From an uncultured Selenomonadales bacterium (GTDB taxonomy: Bacteria > Bacillota > Negativicutes > Selenomonadales > Selenomonadaceae): a stretch of DNA of 64,000 bases. Each line of letters starts with the position of its first letter. Within the stretch, counting starts at the first letter, position 1. The notes under the pieces were generated by a model. That model made no database searches. It saw only the letters and a list, made by a program, of their open reading frames with translations, and had not been told where the DNA came from. The stretch covers positions 1 to 64,000 of the forward strand of contig CAMHCS010000012.1 in assembly GCA_946183785.1 (NCBI GenBank), written 5' to 3'. The position numbers and the translations under genes are program-made. Positions 15,383 to 24,700 of the stretch are shown in pieces.

Positions 15383-16993
15383 ATGAAGGCTTCGTCCCCC
15401 AAAAACGGGTGGAATTCCATATTAAAAAGCAAGGCGTATCTTTACGCGACGGCGTTTTTCTCCGGCATGTCGGTGATGGCGGTCGAGATCGGCGCGAGCC
15501 GCCTGCTGGCGCCTTATTTCAGCGCGTCGCAGATCGTCTGGACCATCATCATCGGGGTCATCATGATCGCCCTCGCCCTCGGCAACGTATGGGGCGGGCA
15601 CCTTGCCGACCGCGACCCTGATCCGGCGCGGCTCTATCGGCGGCTGATGGTCGCCGCCCTTTGGATCGCAGCGATTCCCGTGCTGGGAAAATATGTGATT
15701 GCCGTCGTCTCCGGCCTTCTGATTGTCGCCATCGAGACGAACCTCCTTGTGACGGCGGCGTTTATCTCCTGCGCCGCGATCTTCGTCTTCCCGCTGCTGC
15801 TGCTCGGCACGGTCACGCCGTCTCTCGTCAAGTACGCGACGGAAAGCCTCGACGAGAGCGGGCGCGTCGTCGGAAATATCGGCGCGTTCAACACGGCGGG
15901 CAGCATCATCGGCACGTTCCTTCCGACCTTCGTGACCATCCCTGCGGCGGGCACGGCGGCGACGTTTCTCGTTTTCGCGGGCGTCCTGCTGCTGCTGGGG
16001 ATCGGTTATTTCTTTTGCGCGGGCACGGGGAAACGCCTTTGCGTGACCTCCCTCATAGCCTTCCTGCTCTTCGCGGTTTTCGGCGCGAGCAGCAGCCCCG
16101 CCTTTTGGGAAACGGCGCTGGCCTACGAAGGCGAATCCGTCTATAACTATCTGCAGGTCAAGGACGACGAACGGAAGACCGTCTTTTCCACCAACGTGAT
16201 GTTCGGCGTCCAGTCGAAGCGCGTCAAGGACGGCTCTCTGACCGGCATGTACTTCGACTACGCGCTGGCGGCCCCGACGCTGACGGGGGGCGGCGACGTG
16301 CTGGTCCTCGGCATGGGCACGGGCACTTTCGCCGAGCAGTGCCGCCGCTATTTCCCGTCGTCGCGGATCACGGGGGTCGAGATCGACGAGAAAATCATCG
16401 CGCTTTCCCGGACGTATTTCGAGCTGCCCGAGGAAATCCCCGTCGTCGCCTACGACGGGCGGGCGTTCCTGCAGGCGGACGAAAACCGCTATGACGTGAT
16501 CATGGTGGACGCGTTCCGGGATATCACGATTCCCTTCCAGATGAGCTCCGTGGAGTTTTTCCGCATGGTGGAGGACCACCTTGCCCCCGGCGGCGTCGTG
16601 TCGGTGAATTTCAATATGCGCGCCAGCGGCAAGGGCAATATCAACGAGCGGCTGATCGATACCATCGCCGCCGTGTTCCCGGCAATCCGCGTCGTCCCGG
16701 TGGCGGGGGACACGAATTTGGCGCTGTTCGCCGCGAGGGATGAGGCGACGCTGGATGCGCTGCTTCCGAAGGCGGCCGCCCTGCCGGACGTAGTGCTTTC
16801 CTCGCTGATGCGTCATGTGGCGGCGCGGTGGCAGTCTCCCGCGCGGGGCGGCGAGCCGCTGACCGACGACAAGGCCCCGGTGGAACTCCTCGGCATGAGG
16901 GCCATCGACGGCATCATACAGGAGGAACTTCGATATTATAAGGAAATTTACAGGCGTGAAGGCTTCGAGGGCCTCAAGAAATCGTTGACGTGA
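15383..16993 (+). CDS. Membrane-bound spermidine synthase-like protein
   Basis: The 536-residue protein has seven or more hydrophobic segments in its N-terminal half (residues 20-230), followed by a polyamine-synthase-type Rossmann domain. The nucleotide-binding motif is VLVLGMGTGTFAEQC, then ITGVEIDEKIIALS, AYDGRAFL, and the catalytic-loop sequence VDAFRDITIPFQMSS. This matches the family annotated as fused MFS/spermidine synthase; activity on decarboxylated SAM has rarely been shown. I chose the ATG at 15383, preceded by AGGAG at 15370-15374, over upstream ATG and TTG codons. An SLH-protein gene follows 25 bases downstream. Confidence 0.82.
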   Translation: MKASSPKNGWNSILKSKAYLYATAFFSGMSVMAVEIGASRLLAPYFSASQIVWTIIIGVIMIALALGNVWGGHLADRDPDPARLYRRLMVAALWIAAIPVLGKYVIAVVSGLLIVAIETNLLVTAAFISCAAIFVFPLLLLGTVTPSLVKYATESLDESGRVVGNIGAFNTAGSIIGTFLPTFVTIPAAGTAATFLVFAGVLLLLGIGYFFCAGTGKRLCVTSLIAFLLFAVFGASSSPAFWETALAYEGESVYNYLQVKDDERKTVFSTNVMFGVQSKRVKDGSLTGMYFDYALAAPTLTGGGDVLVLGMGTGTFAEQCRRYFPSSRITGVEIDEKIIALSRTYFELPEEIPVVAYDGRAFLQADENRYDVIMVDAFRDITIPFQMSSVEFFRMVEDHLAPGGVVSVNFNMRASGKGNINERLIDTIAAVFPAIRVVPVAGDTNLALFAARDEATLDALLPKAAALPDVVLSSLMRHVAARWQSPARGGEPLTDDKAPVELLGMRAIDGIIQEELRYYKEIYRREGFEGLKKSLT

Positions 16994-17018
16994 TTATTTC
17001 CTGTAAGGGGGAACCGAT

Positions 17019-18431
17019 ATGAAAAGACAATCCGCCGCCGTATTCGCGGTGTTCCTGCTGACGCTTTTGCTGCTGCCGCTCAGGGTCATGGCGGCGCCGA
17101 AAATCGTCGGGGAGTTTTTTCCGTCCGGGGAAATCACCGCGCCGCAAGCGCCGTTCCTGCAATACGAAGGCAAAAAAGACGACGGCGACTCCATCACCAT
17201 GTGGTATGTCCTGCCGAAGGACGTGCTGGCGCTGGCCGGCGCTTACAATCGCTGGGGTGATGCGAACGACGGGCGCGACGGCTTTGCCGCCTGCTTCGGC
17301 GTCGAGGATTACCACCTGTATCTCCAGACCGACGCCAGCATCGACGACGGCCCGTGGCAGTATGACGCCGAGTGGGACGCTGCGGATTGGCCCGGACTGG
17401 ACGTGCCGCACAATTTAGCCTTCCACGTCAATGAAGGACTGAGCAACAATCCGCGCAAAGCCCGCGACAATATGGAATTGAGCTGGCTGACCTATCTGGA
17501 GAAGGGGAAAGAAGGCTTCCTCGCGCCGATTGTCGCCCCGTTTACCATGAGCGACGGCGGCGTCAACTATCATTACGACTTGACGAACCACACGCTGACC
17601 GTTCGCTGCCGTCTGGTGCTTGAATACTGGGGGGACAGCGAAGAAAAGCAACGCATTTTCTCCCCGTGGTCGCCGGAAACCTCCATCGGACTGAACGGCA
17701 CGCAGAAGGAAATGCCCGCGCCGGAAGCCGAGGCTCCGCCCGTGCTGCCCGACGCCACCAACGCCGTCAATACCACCGACGCCACGGAAAATGAAAAGCC
17801 CGATAATGCGGGAGAGGCGTCCGCCTTCACCGCGTCCGAATGGGCGAAGAGCGAGCTGGAAGAAGCCGCGGCCCTCGGGCTGATCCCCGACCGCCTGAAG
17901 GGCGCGGATCTGACCGCTCCGATTACTCGCGCGGAATTCGCCGCCGTCAGCGTCAAGTGCTACGAGGCGCTGACCGACATGAAGGCCGAACCTTACGCGC
18001 CCAATCCCTTCACCGACACCACGGACGCCGAGGTATTGAAAGCCTACAATATCGACGTGACAAACGGCACAAGCCCGACCAGCTTCTCCCCGGAGGAATT
18101 GCTGAACCGCGAGCAGGCGGCGACGATGCTGACCCGCCTTTACAAGAAGATCGCCATCGACGGCTGGACGCTGGAAACCGACGGAAACTATGCCGGGACC
18201 TTCCGGGGGATGTACGAGACGCCCGCGCCCTTTGCCGACGACAAGAACATTTCCGGCTGGGCGAAGGACAGCGTTTATTTCATGAAAGCGAAAAGCGTCA
18301 TCGACGGCGTCGGCGGCAACAAGTTCGCGCCCCGCGCGACGACCGAATCCGAAGAAGCCGCAGGCTACGCCCAGGCCACCCGCGAGCAGGCGATCCTGAT
18401 TGCCAAGCGCATGGTCCAAAAACTCGGATGA
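17019..18431 (+). CDS. Secreted SLH-domain protein
   Basis: This 470-residue protein starts with a signal peptide (LLLLPLRVMAAP, cleavage near residue 26). A unique beta-rich domain of about 210 residues follows, then an acidic Pro/Ala-rich linker, then three S-layer homology repeats in the last 190 residues: SEWAKSELEEAAALGLIP, then PITRAEFAAVSVKCYEALT and NREQAATMLTRLYKK, and finally ISGWAKDSVYFMKAKSVIDG. In diderm Firmicutes SLH domains bind peptidoglycan-linked polyamines or tether the outer membrane. The neighbouring spermidine-synthase-like gene is suggestive in this respect, but a link is only inferred. The role of the N-terminal domain is unknown. Confidence 0.87.
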   Translation: MKRQSAAVFAVFLLTLLLLPLRVMAAPKIVGEFFPSGEITAPQAPFLQYEGKKDDGDSITMWYVLPKDVLALAGAYNRWGDANDGRDGFAACFGVEDYHLYLQTDASIDDGPWQYDAEWDAADWPGLDVPHNLAFHVNEGLSNNPRKARDNMELSWLTYLEKGKEGFLAPIVAPFTMSDGGVNYHYDLTNHTLTVRCRLVLEYWGDSEEKQRIFSPWSPETSIGLNGTQKEMPAPEAEAPPVLPDATNAVNTTDATENEKPDNAGEASAFTASEWAKSELEEAAALGLIPDRLKGADLTAPITRAEFAAVSVKCYEALTDMKAEPYAPNPFTDTTDAEVLKAYNIDVTNGTSPTSFSPEELLNREQAATMLTRLYKKIAIDGWTLETDGNYAGTFRGMYETPAPFADDKNISGWAKDSVYFMKAKSVIDGVGGNKFAPRATTESEEAAGYAQATREQAILIAKRMVQKLG

Positions 18432-18536
18432 GAGGCACCAAAGAGCCATCAGATAACGGCTTTGGAATTAGCCGGGTTTGATCAGAACGCATATAGGATG
18501 ACAGCAAATAAGGTTGGTTTGTGAATGACCGGGATA

Positions 18537-18572
18537 TTGACAAAATGTAATACAACGTATACCATGTAATAC
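18537..18572 (+). promoter_or_regulatory. Promoter and putative operator of a toxin-antitoxin operon
   Basis: TTGACA at 18537-18542 and TACCAT at 18560-18565 are spaced by 17 bases. The direct repeat TGTAATAC occurs at 18546-18553 and 18565-18572, with the palindrome GTATAC at 18557-18562 between them, so the repeats flank the -10 box. This is a good place for autoregulation by the ribbon-helix-helix antitoxin encoded next. Confidence 0.65.
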
Positions 18573-18589
18573 GAAAGGGAGTGAAATTT

Positions 18590-18823
18590 ATGGCAATGAC
18601 AGCAACGGCGAGCTTCCGGACAACTCCGGAATTAAAAGAACGAGTGAATTTCCTTGCAAAGAAAACCCATCGTTCCACAAGTTTTTATTACAATCTGTTG
18701 CTGGAGGATTACCTGGACGAGATTGAGGATATTTACCTTTCCGAAAAAATCCTTTCCGAGATCAGAAGCGGAAAACAGAAAACATATCCGGCGGAAGACG
18801 TATATAAGGAGTTGAGGATTTGA
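18590..18823 (+). CDS. Ribbon-helix-helix antitoxin (RelB-like)
   Basis: The 77-residue product has an N-terminal beta strand TATASFRTTPELKERVNFLA followed by two helices, the ribbon-helix-helix DNA-binding pattern of CopG/RelB-like antitoxins. The C-terminal half is acidic and likely wraps the toxin. I chose ATG 18590, eight bases after GGGAG, rather than the GTG at 18581. The toxin gene overlaps the last codon. It should neutralise the RelE-like toxin and repress the operon through the repeats just upstream. Confidence 0.82.
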   Translation: MAMTATASFRTTPELKERVNFLAKKTHRSTSFYYNLLLEDYLDEIEDIYLSEKILSEIRSGKQKTYPAEDVYKELRI

Positions 18824-19095
18824 AGATCGAATACTCCGAGCAGGCGTTCAGGCAGCTTTCAAAATTGGATAAGCCGGTGCAAAAACAAATCAAGAATTAT
18901 ATGGACGAGGTTGCGGCGCTTGACGACCCGAGATCAAGAGGACGGGCGCTCAAAGGGACTCTTTCCGAATTATGGCGCTATCGGTCCGGGGATTACAGGA
19001 TTATATGTAATATACAGGACGATAAAATCTTAATAACAATCTTGCGGCTCGGACATCGAAAAGAGGTATATAAGACGAAAAAGAAACCGGAATAA
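18820..19095 (+). CDS. RelE/ParE-family toxin
   Basis: This 91-residue protein has the compact RelE fold. MKIEYSEQAFRQLSKLDKPVQKQI at the N-terminus gives the first strand and two helices, LSELWRYRSGDYRIICNI near residues 50-67 gives the basic central strands, and ITILRLGHRKEVY gives the final strand with basic active-site residues. It probably cleaves mRNA on the ribosome. The start is a TTG at 18820 whose sequence overlaps the antitoxin stop by four bases, with AGGAG upstream, so synthesis is translationally coupled to the antitoxin. Confidence 0.85.
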   Translation: MKIEYSEQAFRQLSKLDKPVQKQIKNYMDEVAALDDPRSRGRALKGTLSELWRYRSGDYRIICNIQDDKILITILRLGHRKEVYKTKKKPE

Positions 19096-19174
19096 GGGGT
19101 TTTCGCAAAGCCGCAAAAAACAACCCGCGCGAGGATTTTTCCCCACGCGGATTTTCGTTTTGGTCAGTTTTTAA

Positions 19175-19334
19175 GGAAACACTGATTAAGTCAATTCGTG
19201 CATCTGTCGAGGGATTTTTTCGACTGTCTAGGAAAATCCCTCGAAGGCGTAGCATCGCTACGTCGAGAGGGATTTGACAACGACAGGCGGAAAAAGACCC
19301 GGCAGAGGCGCGGAGGGACTTATTCAGTGGTTCC
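19175..19334. mobile_element. 160-bp MITE-like element, subtype B, copy 1
   Basis: The element begins GGAAACACTGATTAAGTC and ends GACTTATTCAGTGGTTCC, imperfect terminal inverted repeats. It is flanked by TTAA at 19171-19174 and 19335-19338, a 4-base target duplication. Inside, a long inverted repeat centres on GGCGTAGCATCGCTACGTC. It has no coding capacity of its own. A second subtype B copy at 36910-37233 is split by another element. It sits between the relE-like gene and the terminator of the AGCS gene. Confidence 0.88.
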
Positions 19335-19401
19335 TTAACTATTTTTTCAATTTAAATGGCGGCGGGGTGTTTTCCCATTGCCGTCAACAGAGCGTTCCCG
19401 T

Positions 19402-19431
19402 AAAAAAGAGAGCCGCCCGGCTCTCTTTTTT
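19402..19431 (-). terminator. Rho-independent terminator of the AGCS symporter gene
   Basis: AAAAAAGAGAGCCG and CGGCTCTCTTTTTT pair almost perfectly across a short loop, giving a strong hairpin with T runs on both strands. It begins 10 bases after the symporter stop codon and probably also stops rightward transcripts from the toxin-antitoxin operon. Confidence 0.9.
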
Positions 19432-19441
19432 GCAGACGCGA

Positions 19442-20797
19442 TTAATCCTCGCCGTGGGTTTTCCTGTGCTCCATATAGAGCTTCGTCTCCGCGACGATGA
19501 CCGACGAAAGCATGATCAGCGCGATTAGGTTCGGAATCGCCATCAGTCCGTTCACGATATCGGCGAGAATCCAGATCGCCTCGAGCTTCAGGAACGCGCC
19601 GGACGCGATCAGCACGATGAAAATCAAACGGTACGGCATAAGCCCCTTGGTGCCGAAAAGATAAATCGCCGCGCGCTCGCCGTAATAATTCCAGCCGAGA
19701 ATCGTCGTGAACGCGAAGAGCACCAGCGAAATCGTCAAAACCACAGCGCCCGAAGGGCCGAAGGAGGCCGCGAAAGCGTCGGAAGTCATCTGTGCGCCCG
19801 CCGCGTCGCCGCACCAGACGCCGGTGAAAATCAGCGCAAGGCCCGTCATCGTGCAGATGATGATCGTGTCGATAAAGGTGCCCGTCATAGAAATCAGGCC
19901 CTGCTCCGCCGGCCATTTCGTTTTCGCGGCGGCGGCGGCGATCGGCGCGGAGCCGAGACCGGACTCGTTGGAGAACACGCCGCGGGCGATCCCGCTCTGC
20001 ATCGCCATCATCATCGTCGAGCCGGCAAAGCCGCCCACAGCGGCATGGCCCGTGAAAGCGTCGGACAGGATCATGCCGACGGCGGCGGGAATATCGCCGA
20101 GATGCGCGATAATCATGCCGACGCCGAGCACGACGTAAACGGCGGACATGAACGGCACGACCTTATCGGCGACGTTCGCGATGCTCTTGAGACCGCCCAA
20201 GGTGACGGCGGCGACCAGTACGGTCAGCACAGCGTCTGTCACGAACTTCGATATGCCGAAGGTCAGATGCACGGAATCGACGATCGCGTTGACCTGCGGG
20301 AACGTACCGATACCGAAATACGCTACGAGGATACAGGCGGCCGCAAAGAAGGTAGCGAGAGGCCTCCACGCCTCGCCCATACCGTTCAGGATGTAATACA
20401 TCGGGCCGCCGGCCACCTCGCCGTTCTCGTCCTTCGAGCGATACTTGATCGCCAGGAGTCCCTCGGCGTACTTCGTCGCCATGCCGAAAAACGCCGCCAT
20501 CCACATCCAGAAAAGCGCGCCCGGGCCGCCGACCTTCACCGCCGTCGCGACGCCGACGATGTTGCCGGTGCCGACCGTGGCGGACAGCGCCACGCAAAGC
20601 GACTTGAAGCTGCTGACGTCGCCCTCGCCGCGGTTCTTCGCGCCGAGAATCAGCGAAAGCGCCAGCGGCAGCCGAAACACCTGAATCAATCCGAGGCGCA
20701 CGGTCAGATAGATGCCGGTGCCGACCAAAAGCGCGATCAGCGGCGGTCCCCAGACGATCGAGTCGATGCTGTTCAGCATCGGGATAAAACTTTCCAT
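19442..20797 (-). CDS. Alanine/glycine:cation symporter, AGCS family
   Basis: This 451-residue membrane protein has about eleven hydrophobic helices. The AGCS signature region is clear: FKSLCVALSATVGTGNIVGV near residues 64-83, GGPGALFWMWMAAFFGMATK near 89-108, and NESGLGSAPIAAAAA near 276-290. Family members import alanine or glycine with sodium or protons across the cytoplasmic membrane. The length is normal. It is a single-gene unit with its own promoter (TATAAT 59 bases upstream) and its own terminator. Confidence 0.93.
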   Translation of the reverse strand: MESFIPMLNSIDSIVWGPPLIALLVGTGIYLTVRLGLIQVFRLPLALSLILGAKNRGEGDVSSFKSLCVALSATVGTGNIVGVATAVKVGGPGALFWMWMAAFFGMATKYAEGLLAIKYRSKDENGEVAGGPMYYILNGMGEAWRPLATFFAAACILVAYFGIGTFPQVNAIVDSVHLTFGISKFVTDAVLTVLVAAVTLGGLKSIANVADKVVPFMSAVYVVLGVGMIIAHLGDIPAAVGMILSDAFTGHAAVGGFAGSTMMMAMQSGIARGVFSNESGLGSAPIAAAAAKTKWPAEQGLISMTGTFIDTIIICTMTGLALIFTGVWCGDAAGAQMTSDAFAASFGPSGAVVLTISLVLFAFTTILGWNYYGERAAIYLFGTKGLMPYRLIFIVLIASGAFLKLEAIWILADIVNGLMAIPNLIALIMLSSVIVAETKLYMEHRKTHGED

Positions 20798-20855
20798 GAA
20801 CAGAATCCCTCCTGCGTCCGTTCACAGCGGACAATGGTATGATGAAAGCGACGCT

Positions 20856-20861
20856 ATTATA
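20856..20861 (-). promoter_or_regulatory. Extended -10 promoter of the AGCS gene
   Basis: The minus strand reads TGTTATAAT, a perfect TATAAT with an upstream TG one base away, 59 bases before the ATG. The -35 is weak, as is usual for extended -10 promoters. No riboswitch-like fold is seen in the short leader. Confidence 0.6.
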
Positions 20862-20973
20862 ACACATTCTCGCTGACTTGTCGCGCAAAAAATATCGCCG
20901 CGTCCCATTTCCTGCCGGACAAAGGAAAAGCCGGAGCCCGCTGCGCGGCGGTCTTCGGCTTTTTGCGCGTATA

Positions 20974-21133
20974 GGAAGCACTGAATAAGTCCCGCCGCGC
21001 CCCTGACGGGTCTTTTTCCGTCATGCTGCGTCAAAGTGCTCTCGACGTAGCTCTGCTACGACTTCGAGCACTTTTCCTTGCTTGACGAAAAAATCCCTCG
21101 ACAGGGCCACGACTTGACTTAATCAGTGCTTCC
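20974..21133. mobile_element. 160-bp MITE-like element, subtype A, copy 1
   Basis: Terminal repeats are GGAAGCACTGAATAAGTC at the left and GACTTAATCAGTGCTTCC at the right, 17 of 18 matching. The flanking target duplication is TATA at 20970-20973 and 21134-21137. A central hairpin is formed by AAAGTGCTC and GAGCACTTT, with inner arms CGTAG and CTACG. No gene is encoded. It lies between the AGCS promoter and the nitroreductase gene. Confidence 0.9.
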
Positions 21134-21193
21134 TATAGGACAGCTTCACGGCTGCACGAGGGCCGTCATTCCCACAGGCGTATCTTCCGCACC

Positions 21194-21784
21194 TTACAGG
21201 AACGTGACCTCGTTTCCTTTCCGCTCCAGGGGCTTCCGGCTGGGAAGGCCGTCCCCGGTGGCGGCGTAGCCGAGCGCCATCGAGGCATAGACGCGCTCGT
21301 CTTCCTTCAGGCCGAGTTCCCGCAGCGCCGCCAGCAGGGAGGGTTCCTCGTTCAGCCAGTAAAGCTGATTGATATAGCAGCTCCCGAGGTCGAGGGCGTT
21401 GGCGGCGATCATCATGTTCTCGACGGCGGCGACGGCGTCGGCCATGTTGTTGCCGTAATCCTTCCGGTTCGCGACGACGATCAGCACCGGCGCGCGGTAT
21501 GTGAACACATAGCCGCCCTTCTTCGACGCGAGGATGGAATTGCGGAGGCTTGGATAGGTGTTCTCGTCCGCCTCCATCTTCGCGAAGGCGGCTTCCGCGA
21601 GCCCGACGAGCTTCTCCGCGACGTCGGGGCTTTGCACCACGAGAAAATGATTCGTCTGGTTGTTCCCGCCGCTGGGCGCATAGCGTCCCGCCTCGACGAC
21701 CTTTTGCAGGATTTCCGGCGCCACCGGGTCCGCTTTGTATTTCCGCGTGCTCCGCCGCGTGAGGATTGCTTCATAAGCGTCCAT
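21194..21784 (-). CDS. Nitroreductase-family FMN oxidoreductase
   Basis: This 196-residue protein has the nitroreductase fold. The FMN phosphate site is visible in ILTRRSTRKYKADPV near residues 7-21 and RYAPSGGNNQTNHFLVV near 34-50. Residues DAVAAVENMMIAANALDLGSCYI near 115-137 form the dimer helix. Such NAD(P)H-dependent enzymes reduce nitroaromatics, quinones or unknown electrophiles. The start is preceded by AGGAGG and lies only 11 bases after the hsdR stop, so it may be read from the restriction operon, although functionally it looks unrelated. Confidence 0.88.
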   Translation of the reverse strand: MDAYEAILTRRSTRKYKADPVAPEILQKVVEAGRYAPSGGNNQTNHFLVVQSPDVAEKLVGLAEAAFAKMEADENTYPSLRNSILASKKGGYVFTYRAPVLIVVANRKDYGNNMADAVAAVENMMIAANALDLGSCYINQLYWLNEEPSLLAALRELGLKEDERVYASMALGYAATGDGLPSRKPLERKGNEVTFL

Positions 21785-21795
21785 TTTTCTGCCTC

Positions 21796-24700
21796 CTAAT
21801 CGTTTTTGCGCCTGTCTGCGCCGTTTCCGTAACGCGCCCGCGCTTCCGCCGCCATCGGAAGCTCCTGCTCGCCGACGTTTTCATAGCGCAAGCCCATCTC
21901 CTGATTGTCCGTCCAAAGCTCGCACTGCGCCATCACCGTCTGCACCGCATCCTCCATTCCTTCCGGCGGATAGCGGTGCTTTTTTAATAACTTCTTGATG
22001 AGCATCCGCATTTTCGCCCGCGCGCTGGAACGCTCCTGCCAGTCGATCGTGCGGTTTTTCCGCAGCGCGTCCGTCAGCTCCTTCGTGATGGCGATCAATT
22101 CCTCGTTCTCGTAAAAGTCTTTGATGGCGTCGGGCTTCGTCAGCGCGTCGTAAAAAGCCAGCTCGTCGGCAGTCAGTCCTAACTTTTCCCCGTCCTTCTG
22201 CGCCTCGGAGATTTGCTTCGCCAGCTTCAAGAGCTCCTCGATGACCTGCTCGTTGGTCAGCATCCCGTTCAGATAGGCGTTCATCACCCGTTGGATAATC
22301 TCGCTGAACTTCTCCGACTTCACCACGTTCGTGCGGCGGTAAATATGCACCTGCTCGGCAATCAGCCGTTTCAACAGCTCGACGGCGAGATTCTTCTCCT
22401 TCATCCTGGAGATTTCCTCCAGGAATTTCGGGTCGAACAGCGAAAAGCCCGTCTTCACGTCGGAGAAAAGGTTGATGACGCCGTCGCTCTTGACGCTCTG
22501 CTTCAAAAGCTCGTTGATGCGCTTGTTCATCTCCGGCAGGGAAATCTTCTCGCCCTCGCCTTGATGGGCGAGCCGCAGGACGAGCACGCGCACCGCCTCG
22601 AAAAACGCCGCCTCAAAGCGCAAATCCTCCGCTGCGATGGACGAGCAGAGGGAAAGCGCCTGATGCAAGAGCAGCGCTTCCTTGATGAAAGCGTCCTTTT
22701 CTTTGTCCTTTTCCCGCGCCACGATGAAATTGACCGCGCCCGTGATGACCTTGGCCCGCTCCAGGTCCGTACCGTTTGCGAATTTCGAGTAATCATAGCC
22801 GTGGAACATGTCGCGGCAGACCGAAAGCTTTTCAAGGAACTTCGGAAAGGCGGCCTTGGCGATGTCGGTGTCGCCGTAGTTTTTCCTGTCGCGGACCGTG
22901 TAGTCGTTCATCGCCTGTTTCAGCGCCGAGGCGATTCCCACATAATCCACGACAAGGCCGCCCGCCTTGTCGCCGAATACGCGGTTCACGCGGGCGATGG
23001 CCTGCATCAGATTGTGGCCGCTCATGGGCTTGTAAACATACATCGTCGCCAGCGACGGCACGTCGAAGCCCGTCAGCCACATATCCACCACGATAGCGAT
23101 TTTCAGCGGACTGCCGTTGTCCTTGAAAGTCTTAGCCAGTTCGTCACGGCGGCGCTTGTTGCCGATGACCTTTCGCCATTCCTCCGGGTCCTTGTTGCTC
23201 TCGGTCATCACCACGGCGACCTTTTCGGTCCAATCGGGACGAAGCTCCAAGATCCGTTGGTAAATCTTCATCGCAATGGCGCGGGAATAGGCCACAATCA
23301 TCGCCTTGCCCGTCAGGAGATTGGCGCGGAAATTTTCATAGTGGTCTAAAATATCCGTGACGAGGGAATCAATCGTCTTGTCGTTGCCCAGCACGGCCTC
23401 CATCTTTCCGAGGTCGCGCTTGCTCTTTTCGATCGTCGCGGGGTCGGCGTTCTGCGCCATCAGTTCGTACTCCGCGTCGATCAGCTTCAGCGTCGCCTCG
23501 TCCAGCTTCAGCTTGATGACGCGGCTCTCGTAGTACACGGGCCGCGTCGCGCCGTCCTCGACGGCCTGCGTCATATCGTAAATGTCGATATAGTCGCCGA
23601 ATACCTCGCGGGTGTCCCTGTCCTTCGCGGAAATCGGCGTACCCGTGAATCCGATATACGTTGCTTTCGGCAGGCTGTCGCGGATAATCCGCGCCGTGCC
23701 GACGACGCGCTTCGCCACTTCCTCGCCCGCTTCGTTCCGCGTCATCCGGATGGTCTCGGTCAGCCCGTACTGCCCGCGGTGCGCCTCGTCCGCCATCACC
23801 ACGATATTGCGCCGCGCGGACAGCGGCCCGTCGGACTCTTCGAATTTCTGCATCGTCGTGAAAATAATGCCGTTGGCCTTCCGCCCCGCCAACAGCTTTT
23901 TCAAATGCTCGCGGCTCTCGGCCTGTATCGGCTCCTGCCGCAGAAATGCCTTGCACTTCGCGAACTGTCCGAAAAGCTGATCGTCGAGATCGTTCCTGTC
24001 CGTCAGCACGACGATCGTGGGACTGTTCAGCGCCGCTTGCAGGAGATGGGCGTAAAACACCATCGAAAGCGACTTGCCGCTGCCCTGCGTATGCCAGAAT
24101 ACGCCGCCCTTGCCGTCCGTCTCCGCAGCGCGCGCCGTGGAGGCCGCCGCCTTCCTGACGGCAAAATACTGATGATAGCCCGCCAGTATCTTGAAGGACT
24201 GCAAGCCCTCGTCGGAAAAGCAGATAAAATTTTTCAGGATGTCCAACAGCCGCGCCTTTTGGAAAATCCCCTCGAAGAACGTATCGAACTGCGCGTGCTG
24301 CGTGTTCTCATAGCTACCGTCCTTCGTCTTCCACTCCATGAAGCGGTCCTCGCCGGAGGTAATCGTCCCCGCCTTCGACGTCATCATGTCGCTCATCACG
24401 CAAATCGCGTTGTAAACGAACGCGGACGGGATTTCCTGCATATAGTTCCGAAGCTGGAGAAACGCCTCCGAAGCGTCGGTTTCCTCCCGCGACGGAGATT
24501 TCAGTTCCATCAGGACGACGGGCAGACCGTTCAGAAAGAGAATCACGTCCGGGCGCTTCGTGCTGTTTTCCACGATCGTCCACTGATTCGCGACGATAAA
24601 GGAATTGGCGTCAGGGTTCTCATAGTCCACGAGATAGCAAATTGCGGAACGCTGCTCGCCCTTGACGGTAAAACTCACGGGAACGCCGTTTTGCAGATAG

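Noticed and set aside
15422-16816. Leftward open frame of 464 codons opposite the spermidine-synthase-like gene
   Set aside because: Highly charged, low-complexity translation without motifs; the plus strand encodes a membrane and Rossmann protein with a good start.
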